From positions 37,070,368 to 37,134,367 of the forward strand of contig OY740768.1 of NCBI GenBank assembly GCA_963513935.1: a stretch of 64,000 nt of DNA, read 5' to 3'. Positions 1 to 13,500 of this stretch are shown piece by piece; within the stretch, counting starts at the first letter, position 1; each line of letters opens with the position of its first letter. The notes beneath the pieces were generated by a model. It searched no databases. It worked only from the letters and a program-made list of their open reading frames with translations, and was not told the origin of the DNA. Origin of the DNA: Aphrophora alni. Lineage: Eukaryota; Arthropoda; Insecta; Hemiptera; Aphrophoridae. The translations under genes were made by a program, and so were the position numbers.

Positions 1-320
1 GCAAAAAAATGGCCATAGTTTTCCTGGTTCTCTGTGAAGATCTTGAACAGGGGGAGCTAATGGTCCAGCATCATTTTCCATAGGTCGCTTGAGATTTCTA
101 GACAAATTGGGGAGTTTTTGTCATTCCTGGACTTGAGAAGTAGTGAGTTCCATACAGATTCCTTGGCAAACACTCTTCTTGTCATTGGTTTCTCTTTCTT
201 TGAGATTGCTTGATTAACATAAATAACATAGGAGTTTATAAGAATGCTGTTCAACATTTCATAGAATACACATAGGGGGCATCTTCTAGTTTTCCGGGAA
301 CATGACATTAAAGTTGACAT
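1..320 (-). pseudogene. piggyBac-like transposase fragment
   Basis: Minus-strand reading from 320 gives 87 residues resembling the late part of piggyBac (DDE_Tnp_1_7) transposases. The TRRCPLCVFYEML stretch at about residues 11-23 and INSYVIY at about 28-34 match the family pattern TRR-W/P..VF..MLD...N.YVIY, followed by a basic stretch with RRVFAKE. A stop follows at 57 and the C-terminus is lost or runs off the left edge. No catalytic aspartates lie in the visible part. It sits antisense and adjacent to another transposon-like ORF at 423. Identification is by motif memory only; being a relic is likely because no longer frame surrounds it. Confidence 0.55.
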
Positions 321-422
321 TCCGTCAAAAGTATCTAAAGCATCTTTAATAGGAGCTGTTCAAAAGTTTAAATCCTGACGTAAAAATTGGAATTTCTATG
401 TTTTGGAAAATGAGACTAAAAA

Positions 423-1457
423 ATGGTCTCCTGTTGCATGAAACACGAGCAGACCAATGTAAATGCAATGTTTGCAATGAACTATAGTTGTGAGTATCAG
501 AGAGAAGTCCAAAGTTCTTTGGTGACTTGTGGAAGTTTAACCTTGTTTACAGCTGCAGCTATTCACAACGAAAAGTGTGAAACATTTGTTATTTGTTCAG
601 ACACACAATTTAAGGAAAAAAACACAATTTCTTGTTTTATTGAATATTTATACAAGAATAAATTGCTAGTAGACCCAGAAAATTTGAAAAAATGTAGAGG
701 AAGTGGTTTGGACAGATGGTCCATCATTGGAATTTAAATTGGTTTATGGTTCAGCTTGTTAAGGAGTTAAGCGCAGAGTTTAAGAACAGTTTCACATGGA
801 AGTACTTTGCTATTTCGCATGGCAAGGGCATTGTAGATGGAATAGAAGGAAGGGTGATGTCTAACGTAAGAATTACAGTAATGAGTCAGAAGTCTAATCC
901 CCCCATAGTGTAAAATGCCACATAGTTTGTTTGAACTGGCAAAAAAACTTATGATATCGACAGACATAATATTGATTCTTGAAAAAGATATTCCCAGAAA
1001 CGATGCAGTCTGGAAGGACGCTGATAAGATCCCGGGTATGCAGAGCAAACATGTAGTGCAATGTAGTTTAGGACAAGTAACATATTTTAATAATGCTCTG
1101 GATAGAGAGATCATGGAAAAAAAAAATGCTTCAACAACAGAGCCATTCTACAGTTTGATATATTTAAGTGATGATGATGATGACTTTGTTGAAGAGGTTC
1201 CTCATTGTGAAGAGGTGGAAGCAAAGACACTTACAGAGGACAATATAAAACCAGGAGAATTTCTTTTGGTTGAATTTAACTCACATATAGGCCTACACAA
1301 GAACAAAACCAAATATAAATATCCGTGTTTTGCAGAAGCTGAAGTGGAGGAAGATGAAGAGGTTCGAGTGATATGTTTAAAGTGTATGGATGATTCTCAG
1401 AGAAGATTTATCTCTGATGAAAATGACATATCTTATATAGATTTTAGCAAATTTTAA
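423..1457 (+). pseudogene. C-terminal half of transposon-like 'SHGKG' protein family, broken
   Basis: Three plus-strand frames, 423-737, 716-913 and 915-1457, follow one another with two frameshifts (near 720 and 905) and read as one protein. Visible landmarks are a Cys-rich start, a REVQSSL..GSLTLFTAA block, an EFKNSF..KYFAISHGKGIVDGIEG block (residues 22-50 of the middle frame) and a FELAKKLM block. An acidic run DDDDDF follows, then a C-terminal module beginning GEFLLVEF and ending DISYIDF. These match, from memory, uncharacterised repeated proteins of insects and cnidarians that look transposon-borne; I do not know a formal superfamily name. The half expected to precede it is not upstream but downstream, at 1490-2556. 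Confidence 0.5.
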
Positions 1458-1489
1458 ATGTATACATTACACCAAATAATAACACACAT

Positions 1490-2556
1490 ATGATGGCAAA
1501 TGTCCAAAAAATGCATAATAATAAAATTACACCAAAGTTACCCCAAAGTTGGAGCTGTAAAAAATTTGAAGAAGAGTTTGGTGTCACTAATTATATGATT
1601 CGAGCTGTAAAAAAATTTATATGTGAAAAGGGAGTTCTTTCAAATCTGAATCCAAAACCTGGCAAAACATTAAGTGAAGATACTGCACAGGTTGTTAATG
1701 ATTTTTATCAAGAGGATGACATAAGTAGGATTATGCCTGGTAAGAAAGTTCAAGTACAAAAGCGTTTAGTTTTAGCTAATCTAAATAAAATTTATCAAGC
1801 TTTTAAAAGAAAAACATCCAACTCACCGAATTGGATTCTCAAAATTTTGTGAGTTTTCTATTTTAGCTAAAATAATTGTATTTTAACTGGTAAAAGCTAA
1901 AATGTGCATCAAAATGTCAAATTGCTGATAGCTGGTTCAGAAATACAACATTTGAATGTAGATGGATCATGTCTTAAAACATATCACCCCTTCCATACAA
2001 AAATTATGTGTAACCCTCCGACCCCTCAATATTACATTAATGAATGCAGCAAGTGTCCAGGGACAGCATACCTGAAAGAAGCATTGACTGAGATATTTAA
2101 AAACGAGGTAATTGATGAGATAACATAAAAGCAATGGTTGACAGTAGACAGATGTATGATAGAAAAATTTGTGAAAGAAATTGATGATTTCATAGATGAT
2201 TTTATAGAATGTTTTTTCAAACTGAAAACCCATTCATTTATTGGATTACAACCTAAAGATTGCTACTTAGAATGTAAGGAAAACCTGGCGAAAGGTGAGG
2301 TTATCATTAATTGTGGCTTTGCAGAAAATTATTCATTTGTATTGTAGGACGAAGTACAATCATATCACTGGATGAGCAGCCAAGCCACACTGCACACTTT
2401 CGTTTATCTGCACAGCTATCTGTCGCAAATAACTGTGGACATTTATCTGAACTGAAGGTGTGTAGGATACCTTCAGTTTCATCCGATTTTTCTCCAGTTC
2501 TCTATTCATTTTCTACAGGTTTGGTTCCAATGTGTTCTATAAAGCTCAATGGGTGA
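1490..2556 (+). pseudogene. N-terminal/middle half of the same transposon-like family, broken
   Basis: Frame 1490-1852 carries a basic helix-turn-helix-like region (SCKKFEEEFGVTNYMIRAVK) and the block ISRIMPGKK..VQKRLVLANL. Frame 1904-2128 carries HQNVKLLIAG, IMCNPP and ECSKCPG, a possible zinc-binding module. Frame 2138-2347 carries TVDRCMIEKFV and ENLAKGEVIINCGFAENYSFVL. The sequence after the stop at 2345 continues in another frame with a YHWMSSQATLHTFVY-like block. Order and motifs match the first half of the same family as 423-1457, so the two halves are in reversed order here (tandem relics or a rearrangement). Several stops and frameshifts make it non-functional. Confidence 0.5.
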
Positions 2557-2637
2557 CAGAAAAAGAAGAGCCCCAGTTTTTTTGCATAGTTACAGCATTG
2601 TTGCTAGAAGAAGAAAAGGGGGGAAATGTAGAGAACG

Positions 2638-2960
2638 TTGGTGCAAAATTGGTATCAGCAAAGAAGCGTTTTGCCCAGTGATTACCACTTACTGAATGAG
2701 TTACAAGAACGAGGGGAAATTAATGATTATAAACATTACCTAAGGGAGGACGAAAATACATTTCAAAATTTATTGCGCAAAGTTGCTTCCTTCATTGGAA
2801 AAAAGATGGTGATGGAGTGAACCCTGATGGGTGAACCAGAATGCTGTCTCGTTTAAAAGCCCCAATTGACCATCTAGCAACACTTCGTTTATTACTTTAT
2901 CAGCATACACTAACTGTTGATGAGTTAGTTTTATCAATTTCACAGCATAACCCATAACAA
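2638..2960 (+). pseudogene. PIF/Harbinger (HARBI1-like) transposase N-terminal fragment
   Basis: Residues 15-50 of the frame opening at 2638 (YHLLNELQE..., then YKHYLREDENTFQNLLRKV) match the N-terminal region of Harbinger nucleases, where LL.EL...D...Y..YLRM....F..LL..V is typical. The following frame, with a stop, continues as LATLRLLLYQHTLTVDELVLSIS, which corresponds to the LA.TLRFLATG.S..SL segment. The catalytic DDE domain is not visible. It is a relic immediately upstream of TMEM192. Confidence 0.5.
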
Positions 2961-3613
2961 ACATTCATCGTCTTCAGGTTTCAAATACGTGTGTCTTTTG
3001 TAAGATCAAATAATGAAGGAGTCACCGACTTTTTCTTTCTACCAGGTTGTGAAAAGGAATTGGCTGTGTGTGTGTAGGTCCTGTAAAAGTTGATGGTGAT
3101 GATGGGCAACCTATAACTAAAACATAAATATTTAAAAAAATATTTTAATTGACTAAGAAAATTTCAAATTATGATTTTAGTAGCTTATTACATTCAATTC
3201 TTGATGATGATGTTAAAATATTTAAAAAAAAACTTTTTACCTAAATAGTTATTTTTAGTTTCTGATTTAAACTTCCTTAAAGTGAAGAAAAATTGAAACA
3301 AGTTGCTTACAGTTTCCACATTGCCTTGGTGCAGTTGACGCAAAACACATTCAGATAAAAAAAACAGCGAATTCCGGCTCTCGTTACTTCAACTGTAAAG
3401 ATTATAAAATGTTTAGCTTGAAATGCTATAATAAAGAGTAACTATTGGTAATATAAGCTGAAATAAACTTTATAGAACTATAAAGTATGGTATGCATGTA
3501 GCCTATAGACATCCACACATTTATTTTATGTACAGGATGATAGCCTTTTGGCCTTTGGTGTAAGGTCTGTTGATATTTACAGACTTTGCATAATGTTACT
3601 ATTTTGTCAACAG

Positions 3614-3728
3614 GATAATGATTAATGATGAAATAGAATATCTACAACCAGTTCTTGGTTCGCTTCCATCACAGAGGTTTAGACCCGTCACAACTATATG
3701 GTTTGCTGCTTTTCAGTTATTTCTTGTG
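3614..3728 (+). CDS. TMEM192: TMEM192 exon with start codon
   Basis: An acceptor CAG ends at 3613 and a donor GTAAGT begins at 3729. The first in-frame ATG is at 3618 and gives 37 codons ending in phase 0. It encodes a short cytosolic N-terminus with the FRP motif that precedes helix 1 in the family, then the first half of helix 1. Only four bases precede the ATG in this exon, so a 5' exon must exist upstream; I could not locate it. Confidence 0.75.
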
Positions 3729-4504
3729 GTAAGTTCTTTACAAACCTATTATTATTTCATTATGTTTTATTAGTTCACAATTATTAATTAAAAACAAAAA
3801 TAAAACAATTGAAAATGAAAATTCAATTCAATGTTTAAAATATTTGTTGTTTTTTGGTATAAGTATGGTCCAATATTGGATTTAAGAGAGCAAAGATTTA
3901 GACCATTGAAAAATTATTAGAAAACAAATTTTTTTCCATTATTATTTCCATTAAATATTGCTCCTACATTTGATAAAGTCTATGATTATGTCTCTAATAA
4001 CAGTACTTCCTAAATAAAATATAGCCAATTATTAAAATCAAAGTCAACAGACAGACATTTCAGTTGAAATTGAAATTGGATATTTGGTTATAGGATATCA
4101 AACCTGTAATACCTCTGTGTACTGTCGTTGTACCAATCCTATCCTTACTGTACTACAACGGAAAAACTCAATAAGATTTTTCCGAGCTAGGCTGTGCACC
4201 TTCTTCTTTTATTTTGTAATAACCTCAAATCCTGTAATTGAAGATTAGAGAGGATCTGTTCACGCGACTATAGAAATAGTCTAGTGAAAGTATAGGCTTT
4301 TTCATGTATCTACCTAGACCTCTCAATCCCTTCAACAGTATAAGCTGGGCCCTCTTTGTTAAAACTTCCAGTAATTAAATTTAATTCTGCCCCTTGGTTC
4401 AGGGAGATCATGAGTAAATTTATTTTTTTTGTTATAATCTCGCAGTGTGTTCTTAGTAATGTTGCTTCGTTACAATCTTTCTTACCTTTAATGCTGCCTC
4501 TAAG

Positions 4505-4535
<31 letters not shown>

Positions 4536-7500
4536 TAAGGCGCACATGTGTGTGTGTGTGGATTAGGAACTATTTGATAAAAACATTTCAATTTTACCCT
4601 TTACAATTATTGTTTAACAACTGTTAAACATCAACAAATTTTATTTTTATTTATTTACAACTCTTGAACAACCCTTTGTCATTAAGTATGCTATGAATAT
4701 TCTTATGAGCAGGTGTTTATTTATTATTTAATTCAACTAAAATTTCCCTTTCTCTTCACTTTAATTATTTATTTATGTATTAAAACTTTTTTATCTTTTT
4801 AGGTAGAAGTTTAATTATAAAATATGAAAATTTACTCTATTTAGATGCATCCATAGCAAATATAACTTACAGACGAATGTACACAAGGTAAATAAATTTT
4901 GTTATAAATAAAAAATTGGAAATTAGTGGCTCTCTGACCCGACTCTTGAAAGAAATAAAGAAAATTTCCCTAGTACCGCACTTGTCTAACATTTATATTT
5001 ATGTTTATATGTAAATTAAGTTAAAGCCGAAAGACTGCAATGATCTCCTACTTGCTGAACCTTGCCAAAAAATTACAATTGAATTACACAAAACTATTTA
5101 GAATTTATAATATTAAGCACCAAAAACTGTTTCAAAATTATAAAACTTATGAAACAAAATTCAGAAAATTGCAAGCTCAAAAGATTATTATTAGAATTTC
5201 AAAAGTTTGAAACAATTTAAATTACATTCTTACAGTTCAACAACATATCTAAATGGTTATACATCACAAATTATTGTGTTTTAGATATTTGAAACTAACA
5301 GTTCAGAACCATATGAATTTACCAGCTCAGGCTTGCTTTCTACTCTTTAGTATCATGTAAGGTCCATGGTTGGATGTTGAATAGATGTTTTTAAAAAGTT
5401 AGGCACACGTGCTTAATTTGCTATTGGATCATATTGGCTCCCATACCTTTGACCAGAATTATTACAGCTGAATAAAAAAATTACAAAATTTTGTAAAACT
5501 TGAAGTAATGCACATCATGTTGTGGATTCAAAAGTTACATGTTTAATTAAATTTTGTAGATTTATTTTAATGAATCCCATACAGCCCAGTTTTGGATTAA
5601 ACGTAATTAGTAATTGTAGACAGGTTTATTGGTTAACAAAGATTTATCATTAACATTAAATAGAGAAATAGTGGTTTAGTTCAATACCCATGGTTATTGT
5701 TTGTAATATTTCACATTTTTCGTTAGATGAAAGTTCAGTTCGGTTGAGTGGTGTTCGGGGGAAGATTATACTTGTTATAAAATGGTCAGAGATTATAGGA
5801 GTGCTTGGTTCTGGTTACACATTAATTTGGTTTGGACTGATGGACAGATGATGTGGAGTGTTATAGATTCATACCAAAGAAATAATGAATGTTTTTAATC
5901 ATTATTAAATTTTTAGTTATGTTAACATAATAATATGACCAGGAAGTAAAAAAAAATTATGTTTTCTTTTAATTAACCACGTTTAATAATAAGTACAAAA
6001 TATTGAAAGATATAAGGCAATGGCGATCCGCCTAGTAACTGATAAAATTAGAATGAAGTATTATTGGTTTATAAGTAACCAATCAGAAAAATAGTGGAAT
6101 AAGGTGCAAGTTGTCCATAAATTAATTGATTTTCATAAATTAAAATAGTCAAATCTACCAAGTTTATAAAATTCCTTTTTACATAGAATAAGTGAATAGT
6201 CCAGTGATTGTATTTTAATCAATAGAGACAGTGCTCAAACATCTGTGGTATAGACACAAATATTAGTAAAGTATATAATATCTATATGTGAAAGAATTTA
6301 AAGATTGATTATAAAATATATGAAGAAGAAAAACATTTAATAAAGAAGATATTTGAACAATTTGTGAAGGGTGTAAATTTGGAAATAATTTTGTTTACGG
6401 TGGTGTAAAATTAATTTTGAACGATTTGGTTGTTATTTTTTAATTTAAGAATAATAATGAGCAGATAAATTTGACATATTATGATATGAAATTTATGTTT
6501 TTCAGGTTCTGAAATTGTATTATATAATTTAATTATGTTTTGTTGTTTTTGGGAAATAAGCATGTCTCTATTTCAGGAACTTTGATCTGTTTATGATTTT
6601 ACCGAGTATACTGTTCGGTAATCCACGGCCCTGGGTATTTGCACGAGTATATGTTCTTGAAAATAACATATTGGCAACCAATAATAAATTATATAAAACA
6701 TAAAAATTAAAAGGGGGAGAATTGTTACATGTTCTGACTCAGCAATAATTATATTTTATGGAGAAACACTGTTCTGAAACTAAGGAAAGAACAAGTAAGG
6801 TAATGAATTTAACAATTTTTTTCTTTTAGTTTACTGCAAAAGTATTCATTAAAATTTTCTATCTTTGTTTTGTCTTAAAAAAAAGATTACAACAATTACT
6901 CATTGTATAAACTTTTTTATAAAGCAGATTTCAATAATTTTAATTTTTTTATAAAGAATTCAAATTATTTGACAAAAGTGAAATTAAACTGTAGCTATAT
7001 TGAACTTTGTAAATTATGAACAGATTTACAAGTCATGTGAGCTTGATAAAATTTAACCACTAAAAGTTTACCGATTCATAATCTGGATAATTTAGGAACA
7101 TTTATAAATTCATAATAATTATATAAATTGAATCCTAACCTGGAATGTTAAAGCTGTGAGCCGCTCAAGTCGAGAGGCGGTCAGGAAGTAACCAGACTTG
7201 TAACTATAATTACTGCGTAACCCATGTATTACATGATGCCGTTGATCTAGGTCATGGTTCTGAGATTGAAAAATCAGATTTGAATCTTCTGAGACTCCGA
7301 TTTTGGTGCAAGAAGGATTGTTGGCAGGCAGGCTTCCCAAGCTCAAGGAGTTTTTAATTAGAAAATAACCATCGATCCAACAATTTAGTGAAAATAAATA
7401 TAACTCAAGACTCAAATCTTACTTTACATTCAAGAGTGATAATATCTAGTCAATCTGTCTTGATTTGAAAGAAAAAAGAGAAGTGAATTTCTGCAATAGT

Positions 7501-10500
7501 GGTGAGACCAATCCAATAATAGATTTCATTGTAATTCATACCTAATTCAAAGACAATAATTCTCAAGAATAAACTTTCAGCCTGTGAAGCTATAATTGAG
7601 TCAAATAACCATTTTAAAGTGTTTTAAATAAATAACAAGTTAATTTGAACTGTGTTCAATATATTCATTCATACAGATATTCATATCATTCCATCTTTTA
7701 AGTAATATTTTATTTTCTTTATTGATTATTTGGAACCTAGTCCAGAGATTCAATTAATTAATTTCAAGTTCTTGTTTTTCCCAACACCCACTTGGGAAAA
7801 GCCGGCACCAACCTACCCCGAGGTAAGACTTGTGCTCTCTATATCATCCTACGTGTAAAGGCAATTGTTACAATCCAATGAGCTGGATTTAGTAGTATAT
7901 CTCAACAACCATTAATGAGATTTTTATAAAACTTATAACTTTCTTTTATGATATAGCTAATTTACTTATGTATTTAAATGATGAACATTCAGAGTTTTGA
8001 ATTTTAGTGTTTGCAATTTTATGTATGTTAATTTTAACTTAGTTTGAGAAATTAAAAAAACCAATTTTCTATCTTTGTAATTTTATATTTTAAATTTCAT
8101 TTATTTATAAAGGATAATTTCAAAGAGAAATGTTATATATTAATTTAGCACACCAACATGTGGCTATTTTTTTTGTTTTGTTTTGCCATTTTAAATTTTG
8201 TGTTGTTGCAGAGGTTAGGTTAAAAATTACATTCTTGACAATTTTATTACATATCTCTATTTGTATCATAGAGAAATGGGGATAGAATAGGTATAAGATA
8301 AATAACACATGTTTATTGATATCAACAAAAAACGTTTAAAATAGCCACAATTTTGAGATTATTAAAGTCAGTTTTTCTGAATGTCAATGGTGTGAGCATA
8401 TTATAGTCCCTTTATACTAAATTTCATGTTCTTATTTTAATTTTTGTCCGCTTACATATGGATTACAACAGATGGCATGTTAGAAATCACTTTTTCAGTT
8501 TTCTAAGGCCATGAAATGTGAAATTAGTAGGTTATTATTTTTTTAGAGGAGGAATTTGGACTTTTAGTCAGTTAAGGCTTATTGTTCTCTCTAGTAGGTC
8601 TGGCAAGATGGATCCGCCTTTAAATCTTGCAACGTGCTCAATTTTATTAAACTGATTGACAGGTAAAAGCTATACACTGGAAGCTATTTTGAAACTTGCT
8701 CAAAAATGAATTAAATAAGGTTAAACAAATTTTTCTTTTTTTTTAATAACTATAATAACAATAATTTTATTTCAAACGAAAGATTTTAACATGGCTCAGA
8801 TTCAACATAAAATTAAAATTGGGTAGAATTTTGTGAAATGACAACAACAATTTTTTTGAAATCTTGAGAAAAGAATTTGAACTTGATTGACTTAAAAAAA
8901 AGAAGATATTACGAAATAAAATATTGTTATGGAACAACAAAACAAATTGTAAATGATTCAAAGTTCAAACAAAATCATAAACACAACAATATTAGAAAAT
9001 TATACAACACTGGGAAATTGGTGATGGTTCACACAAAAATTAATAAATTGCCTTTCATAAATGTTATTACACAAATTCATAGATTGTTAAAAAAAAAGTT
9101 TGTTCATATCTATTTAATGTCTATATATCTAAGGATATATTTTGGTGAGCCTAGTTTTATCACAATCCATTCATTGGGTAGTGAAATATGTCATATTATA
9201 TTTAGTTGGATAGGCTATGAATAACACTCTACACATATGAATGGAAACCTAGATATAAATATTTGGTATTATTAGTTCTCGGCAGCTAAATGTTTATTTT
9301 CGGATATCCTAATCAGCTTATAAATATAATACAACTGATACATCTATTACACAGGTTTAACACAGGAAGGGGTTGAAAAGCAAGAAACTTATACACAATT
9401 AAAATTAAATGGTCTGGACTATGTCCCAATAATTATAACTTAATATAATCAAAGTTATACATTAATAAAGAAAATAATGTTGAAATGAGAAAGAATGTGT
9501 GGATAAAAGTTCAAAAGTTCAAATCAATTAATTTATTTAGGCCTTGTAATCACTTCAAAAATGAAATCCCTGTATATTACTGCCTCTTAGGCTCAACGTT
9601 CAAACATATAACATTAGATATTTGGCTTGAACACGAATTGTAATAAATGTCTAAAAAAAGGATTTTATCTGATCAGATTTATAAACTTGGTTTTGCCATT
9701 TTCTTCTTATTTTCATTTGAAATCAACTTTGAAGGATTATTTTATTATATCACACGGTTTATTTTATCTTGAGGTACAATTCTTGGTAACATCTTGCTGA
9801 ATTAAATGGCTAGATAGGGTATAGGTAATATTTTCTTCAATTCTGGTAAACATTGGTTTTCGTCCAGGCCTTCTCCAACAATGCCGATTTCTTCTTTATC
9901 TACCGTCTTTAGGCTCCCACCTTCTGTATGTTGTCAATTGCAAGTGTGTGTGTGTGTGTGCGTGTGTGATAATAGAAAATGAAATGATTGTTTTATATAT
10001 TTTTTATTTTTGTAGAAACTAATTGCTTATTTGAGAAACAGAGTTGTATGAGGGAAATTATATTAAATGTAACAAGGGTCAAGTAATTTCTCTTAGTATT
10101 AATTTTAAATCTTATCAACTATTTTCATAGCTGTATCATTATTATGTACCGAGATTTACTTTGTTTAATGAAAATCCTATACTCCAATCACTGTGTTAGT
10201 TGCCGTTCATAGGCGTGGCTTTGAGTCCTGCATAACGGATCTTTCCCCAATCCTCCATTTTTTATATCTAATGTCAATTTTGTTTTTGATTTATAGTAAA
10301 TTTTGAGTGTCTCCTGGGATGTTTTGCTGATAACTCTTTTATTAGAAATTTTCCGTTTAACATGCTGGTAGTGTTCTTTTTATTTGATACGTTTTAATAT
10401 CCTTGATCTGTAGGAATTATGAAGTTAGGCTCTTCGTATTCCTGAAAGTTGGGCCTTTGTACTCTCGTCTTTAAATTAAGATATCTATTTAAAGTTCTCA

Positions 10501-13500
10501 TGTTGTGTTCAGCGTTAATTTTCTTGAGTAGAGTGGTTATTTTGGATTGATTTAGATATGGGTTATGGCAGGAAATATTGTTATTGTTGTTGTTTCCAAT
10601 GGAAGACTATGTGAGAATCAACCCATGAGTCTCCTGGCATCCCAGTACAATTTAGGAAAATTCTTCGAAATCTGGTGCTCAGAACCAAGCCTGGGGCACC
10701 TCAAAAGATGTTCCCTATTCATTGGCTCCTCGTTTGTCCGCACAACACACAAAGATCGGAATCCAGGACATGGATCCTCTTCAAGTGGGCCGCCAAACAA
10801 TCATGCCCCGTGCCAAGGCGTAGGTGGATGCAACAGCCTCTTTCCTAGGGTGGTTCTTGTTGTGTTGCCATTCGTTCTCTATGCACTTCCACCTCCTCTC
10901 ACTTCCCACGGCTCATGATTCCTTCAGAAATTCCTCTTGTGTTCCAATGCTGTTTAGTCTTCTAGCTGAATCCAAGTTCAAGGATTTGTTCCAATGAAGC
11001 AGATTGGACCCCTTCTTAGCAAGGACATCCGCCATCTCATTCCCCATTACTCCCACGTGAGAAGGCACCCACTGGAAATGGATCGTCTTTCCCAGTCTTT
11101 CCATCTGTCTGATAACAACTCTTGCTTCCCTGACAGTTCGAACGAAAGATAACCTGTTTGAGGCTACAGCCTGGATGGCTGCCTTTGAGTCTACCAGGAA
11201 GACTGTCTTACATAGTTTGGTGTGTCTACATAGTAATAGTTTCAGGACTGTAGATATTGCCTCTACTTCAGCATCAAAGATTGTTTTATGTTTTTCAACA
11301 GACACATAATGTGAAAAGAGTGTTGAATATATTCCTGCCTCTGCCCCTGCCCCATGATTACGGTCTGTCAAGGACCCATCTGTATAAATCCTGAGCCATT
11401 CATGTGGGGGAAATTTTTCTTCTATTGTAGATAAGGCTAACTGCTTCAATTCATTTGGGTTGGTATCCCGTTTATTAGTTGCTGAGAGCAGAGACAAGCT
11501 GACATTGTAAGTTTGGTAATCCAATGGGTCTGCAATCCAGCTGGGCTCTTCTACTTGACTGGGGATTTTAAGGTGCTCCAAGTACTTGAGGCCATATTCC
11601 AACGGAAGATTTTGAGTTTTGAGTCGTTGTATTTGATGGTTTTTTGTCCATGCTGTATGCGGCAAGGACTTCAGTTTAAGCACTGCGATTGCTCCCTGTT
11701 TCTTAATCTCTCTAGATATTGGAAGGTTCCTGGTGTATAGCTGCAGTTGGTGTAGTTTTTACTGCCACGGTTATTAATCTCAGTGCGTTGTTTTGTGCCT
11801 GTTCCATTTTTTCCATGTTTGTCCTGTCAGCAGTGATCAGTACTTCACTTCCATAAGTCAAGATAGGCTTCACATAGATTTTGTATGTGGTATTCAAAGT
11901 ATCATAAGAGCTTCCCCATGTTGCTCCCGCCAATCGCTTTAGAATTCATAGTCTTTTGTTAACTTTGTTTATTGTGTTGGAAATATGGTCCTACCAGCTT
12001 AGTTTATTGTCCATATACATTCCCAAGTATCTAGTACATTCACTCTTTGGTAAAAGTTGGTCTCCGATTCTCAGGGAGAAGTCACTATTATTATGTCTCA
12101 GGGAGAAAAACTGGTATTGTGTTATATTCTCATTGATCTTCATGTTGTTTTCTGATGCCCACTCACAAAGCATTGCCAATGCACCGTTCATCCTCTCCTC
12201 CAAGAGTTTCTGTTGCTTTGAGTTGTTTGGTTCAGAGACCCATAAGACCAGATCATCTGCGAACATTCTGGTCCTGACACCACTAACGGTTTTAATCTTG
12301 TTTGGTAGGTCGTTTATATAAATGTTAAATAAAGTGGTACTTGAAACTGCGCCTTGTGGTAGTCCCACTTTTGATTGTTGAAAAGCAGAATCAATGTCAG
12401 CATATCTCACCTTTGTCCATCTTTGTCTGAGAAATCTTGAAATCCAACTGCTCATGTTGCCTTTTATGTTCAGGATATTCAGCTTATTTAAGAGTTTAGC
12501 TCTCCATACAGTGTCGTAAGCCCCCTTGAAGTCTATAAATACTGCCAATACACTTTCTTTCTTATTAAAGGCCGTCTTGATTTCTTCGGTTAGCTTAGTT
12601 ATTTGGTATGATGTAGATTTTCCTAATCTAAACCCTGACTGTTCTTCCACAAGCAAGTTTCTCTTCTCAAGATACCAGTTCAAGCGTGCAGAGATAATTT
12701 TTTCTTGAATCTTCACCAGTACAGATGTAAGAGCAATAGGTCTATAAGAGTTTATAAGATTAGGAGGTTTACCTGGTTTTAAGATAGTTACTATGATTGC
12801 TTTAGTCCATTCAGCTGGAAGATTAGTTCTAGATTTCCAGAATATATTATATATCAAAAGAAACAATTGAAGAGCTCTGGGTCCCAAATTATGCACAAAC
12901 TCGGCGAAGATAAAGTCTGGTCCAGGTTGTCTTTTAAGTGGGGTTTTTCTTATTGCTTCCTTAAGTTCCTCCTCGCTGAATTCTATTGAGAATTCTGCCT
13001 CTAAGTTATCGTCTATGTTAACTGCCGACAGTCCCCTTTGAGTTAGTAGGGATTTCTCTCTTTTTGTACTCCTTAGGCAGCTCTCGAGAGGTGGAGAAGT
13101 GTCTGTTGAACAGCTTTGCAATCCGTGCATTATCAGTAATCTCTCGGTTATTTATTATGAAAGGCTGAGGAGTTTTAGCAGGGTATTTATTATTCAGTGC
13201 GTTCAGCAACCTGTATGCCTTATGACCGTCAGTCTTATAGTTTAGACCTTGTAAGAATCTATACCAAGATTCCCTCTTGGATGTTATTATAAGTCTCTTC
13301 AGCAGTGCGAACGCCCTTCTCCAGATAGTCACGTCTCTTGGATCCTGTGTTCTTTCCGCTTTCTTCCTAGCTTGATGTCTAATGGATTTGCGCTCATACT
13401 CTTGTCCAGTAAGGCCGATAGTTGTATTGCTTCCCCCTTGGTATAGTCAACTTTGCAATTTAACCAGTGTTTTAACAAAATGTTTTAACATTACAGTCTA

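Noticed and set aside
7119..7415. 98-codon minus frame in intron 1
   Set aside because: No recognisable domain, no splice or conservation evidence; likely a chance frame in a less AT-rich patch.
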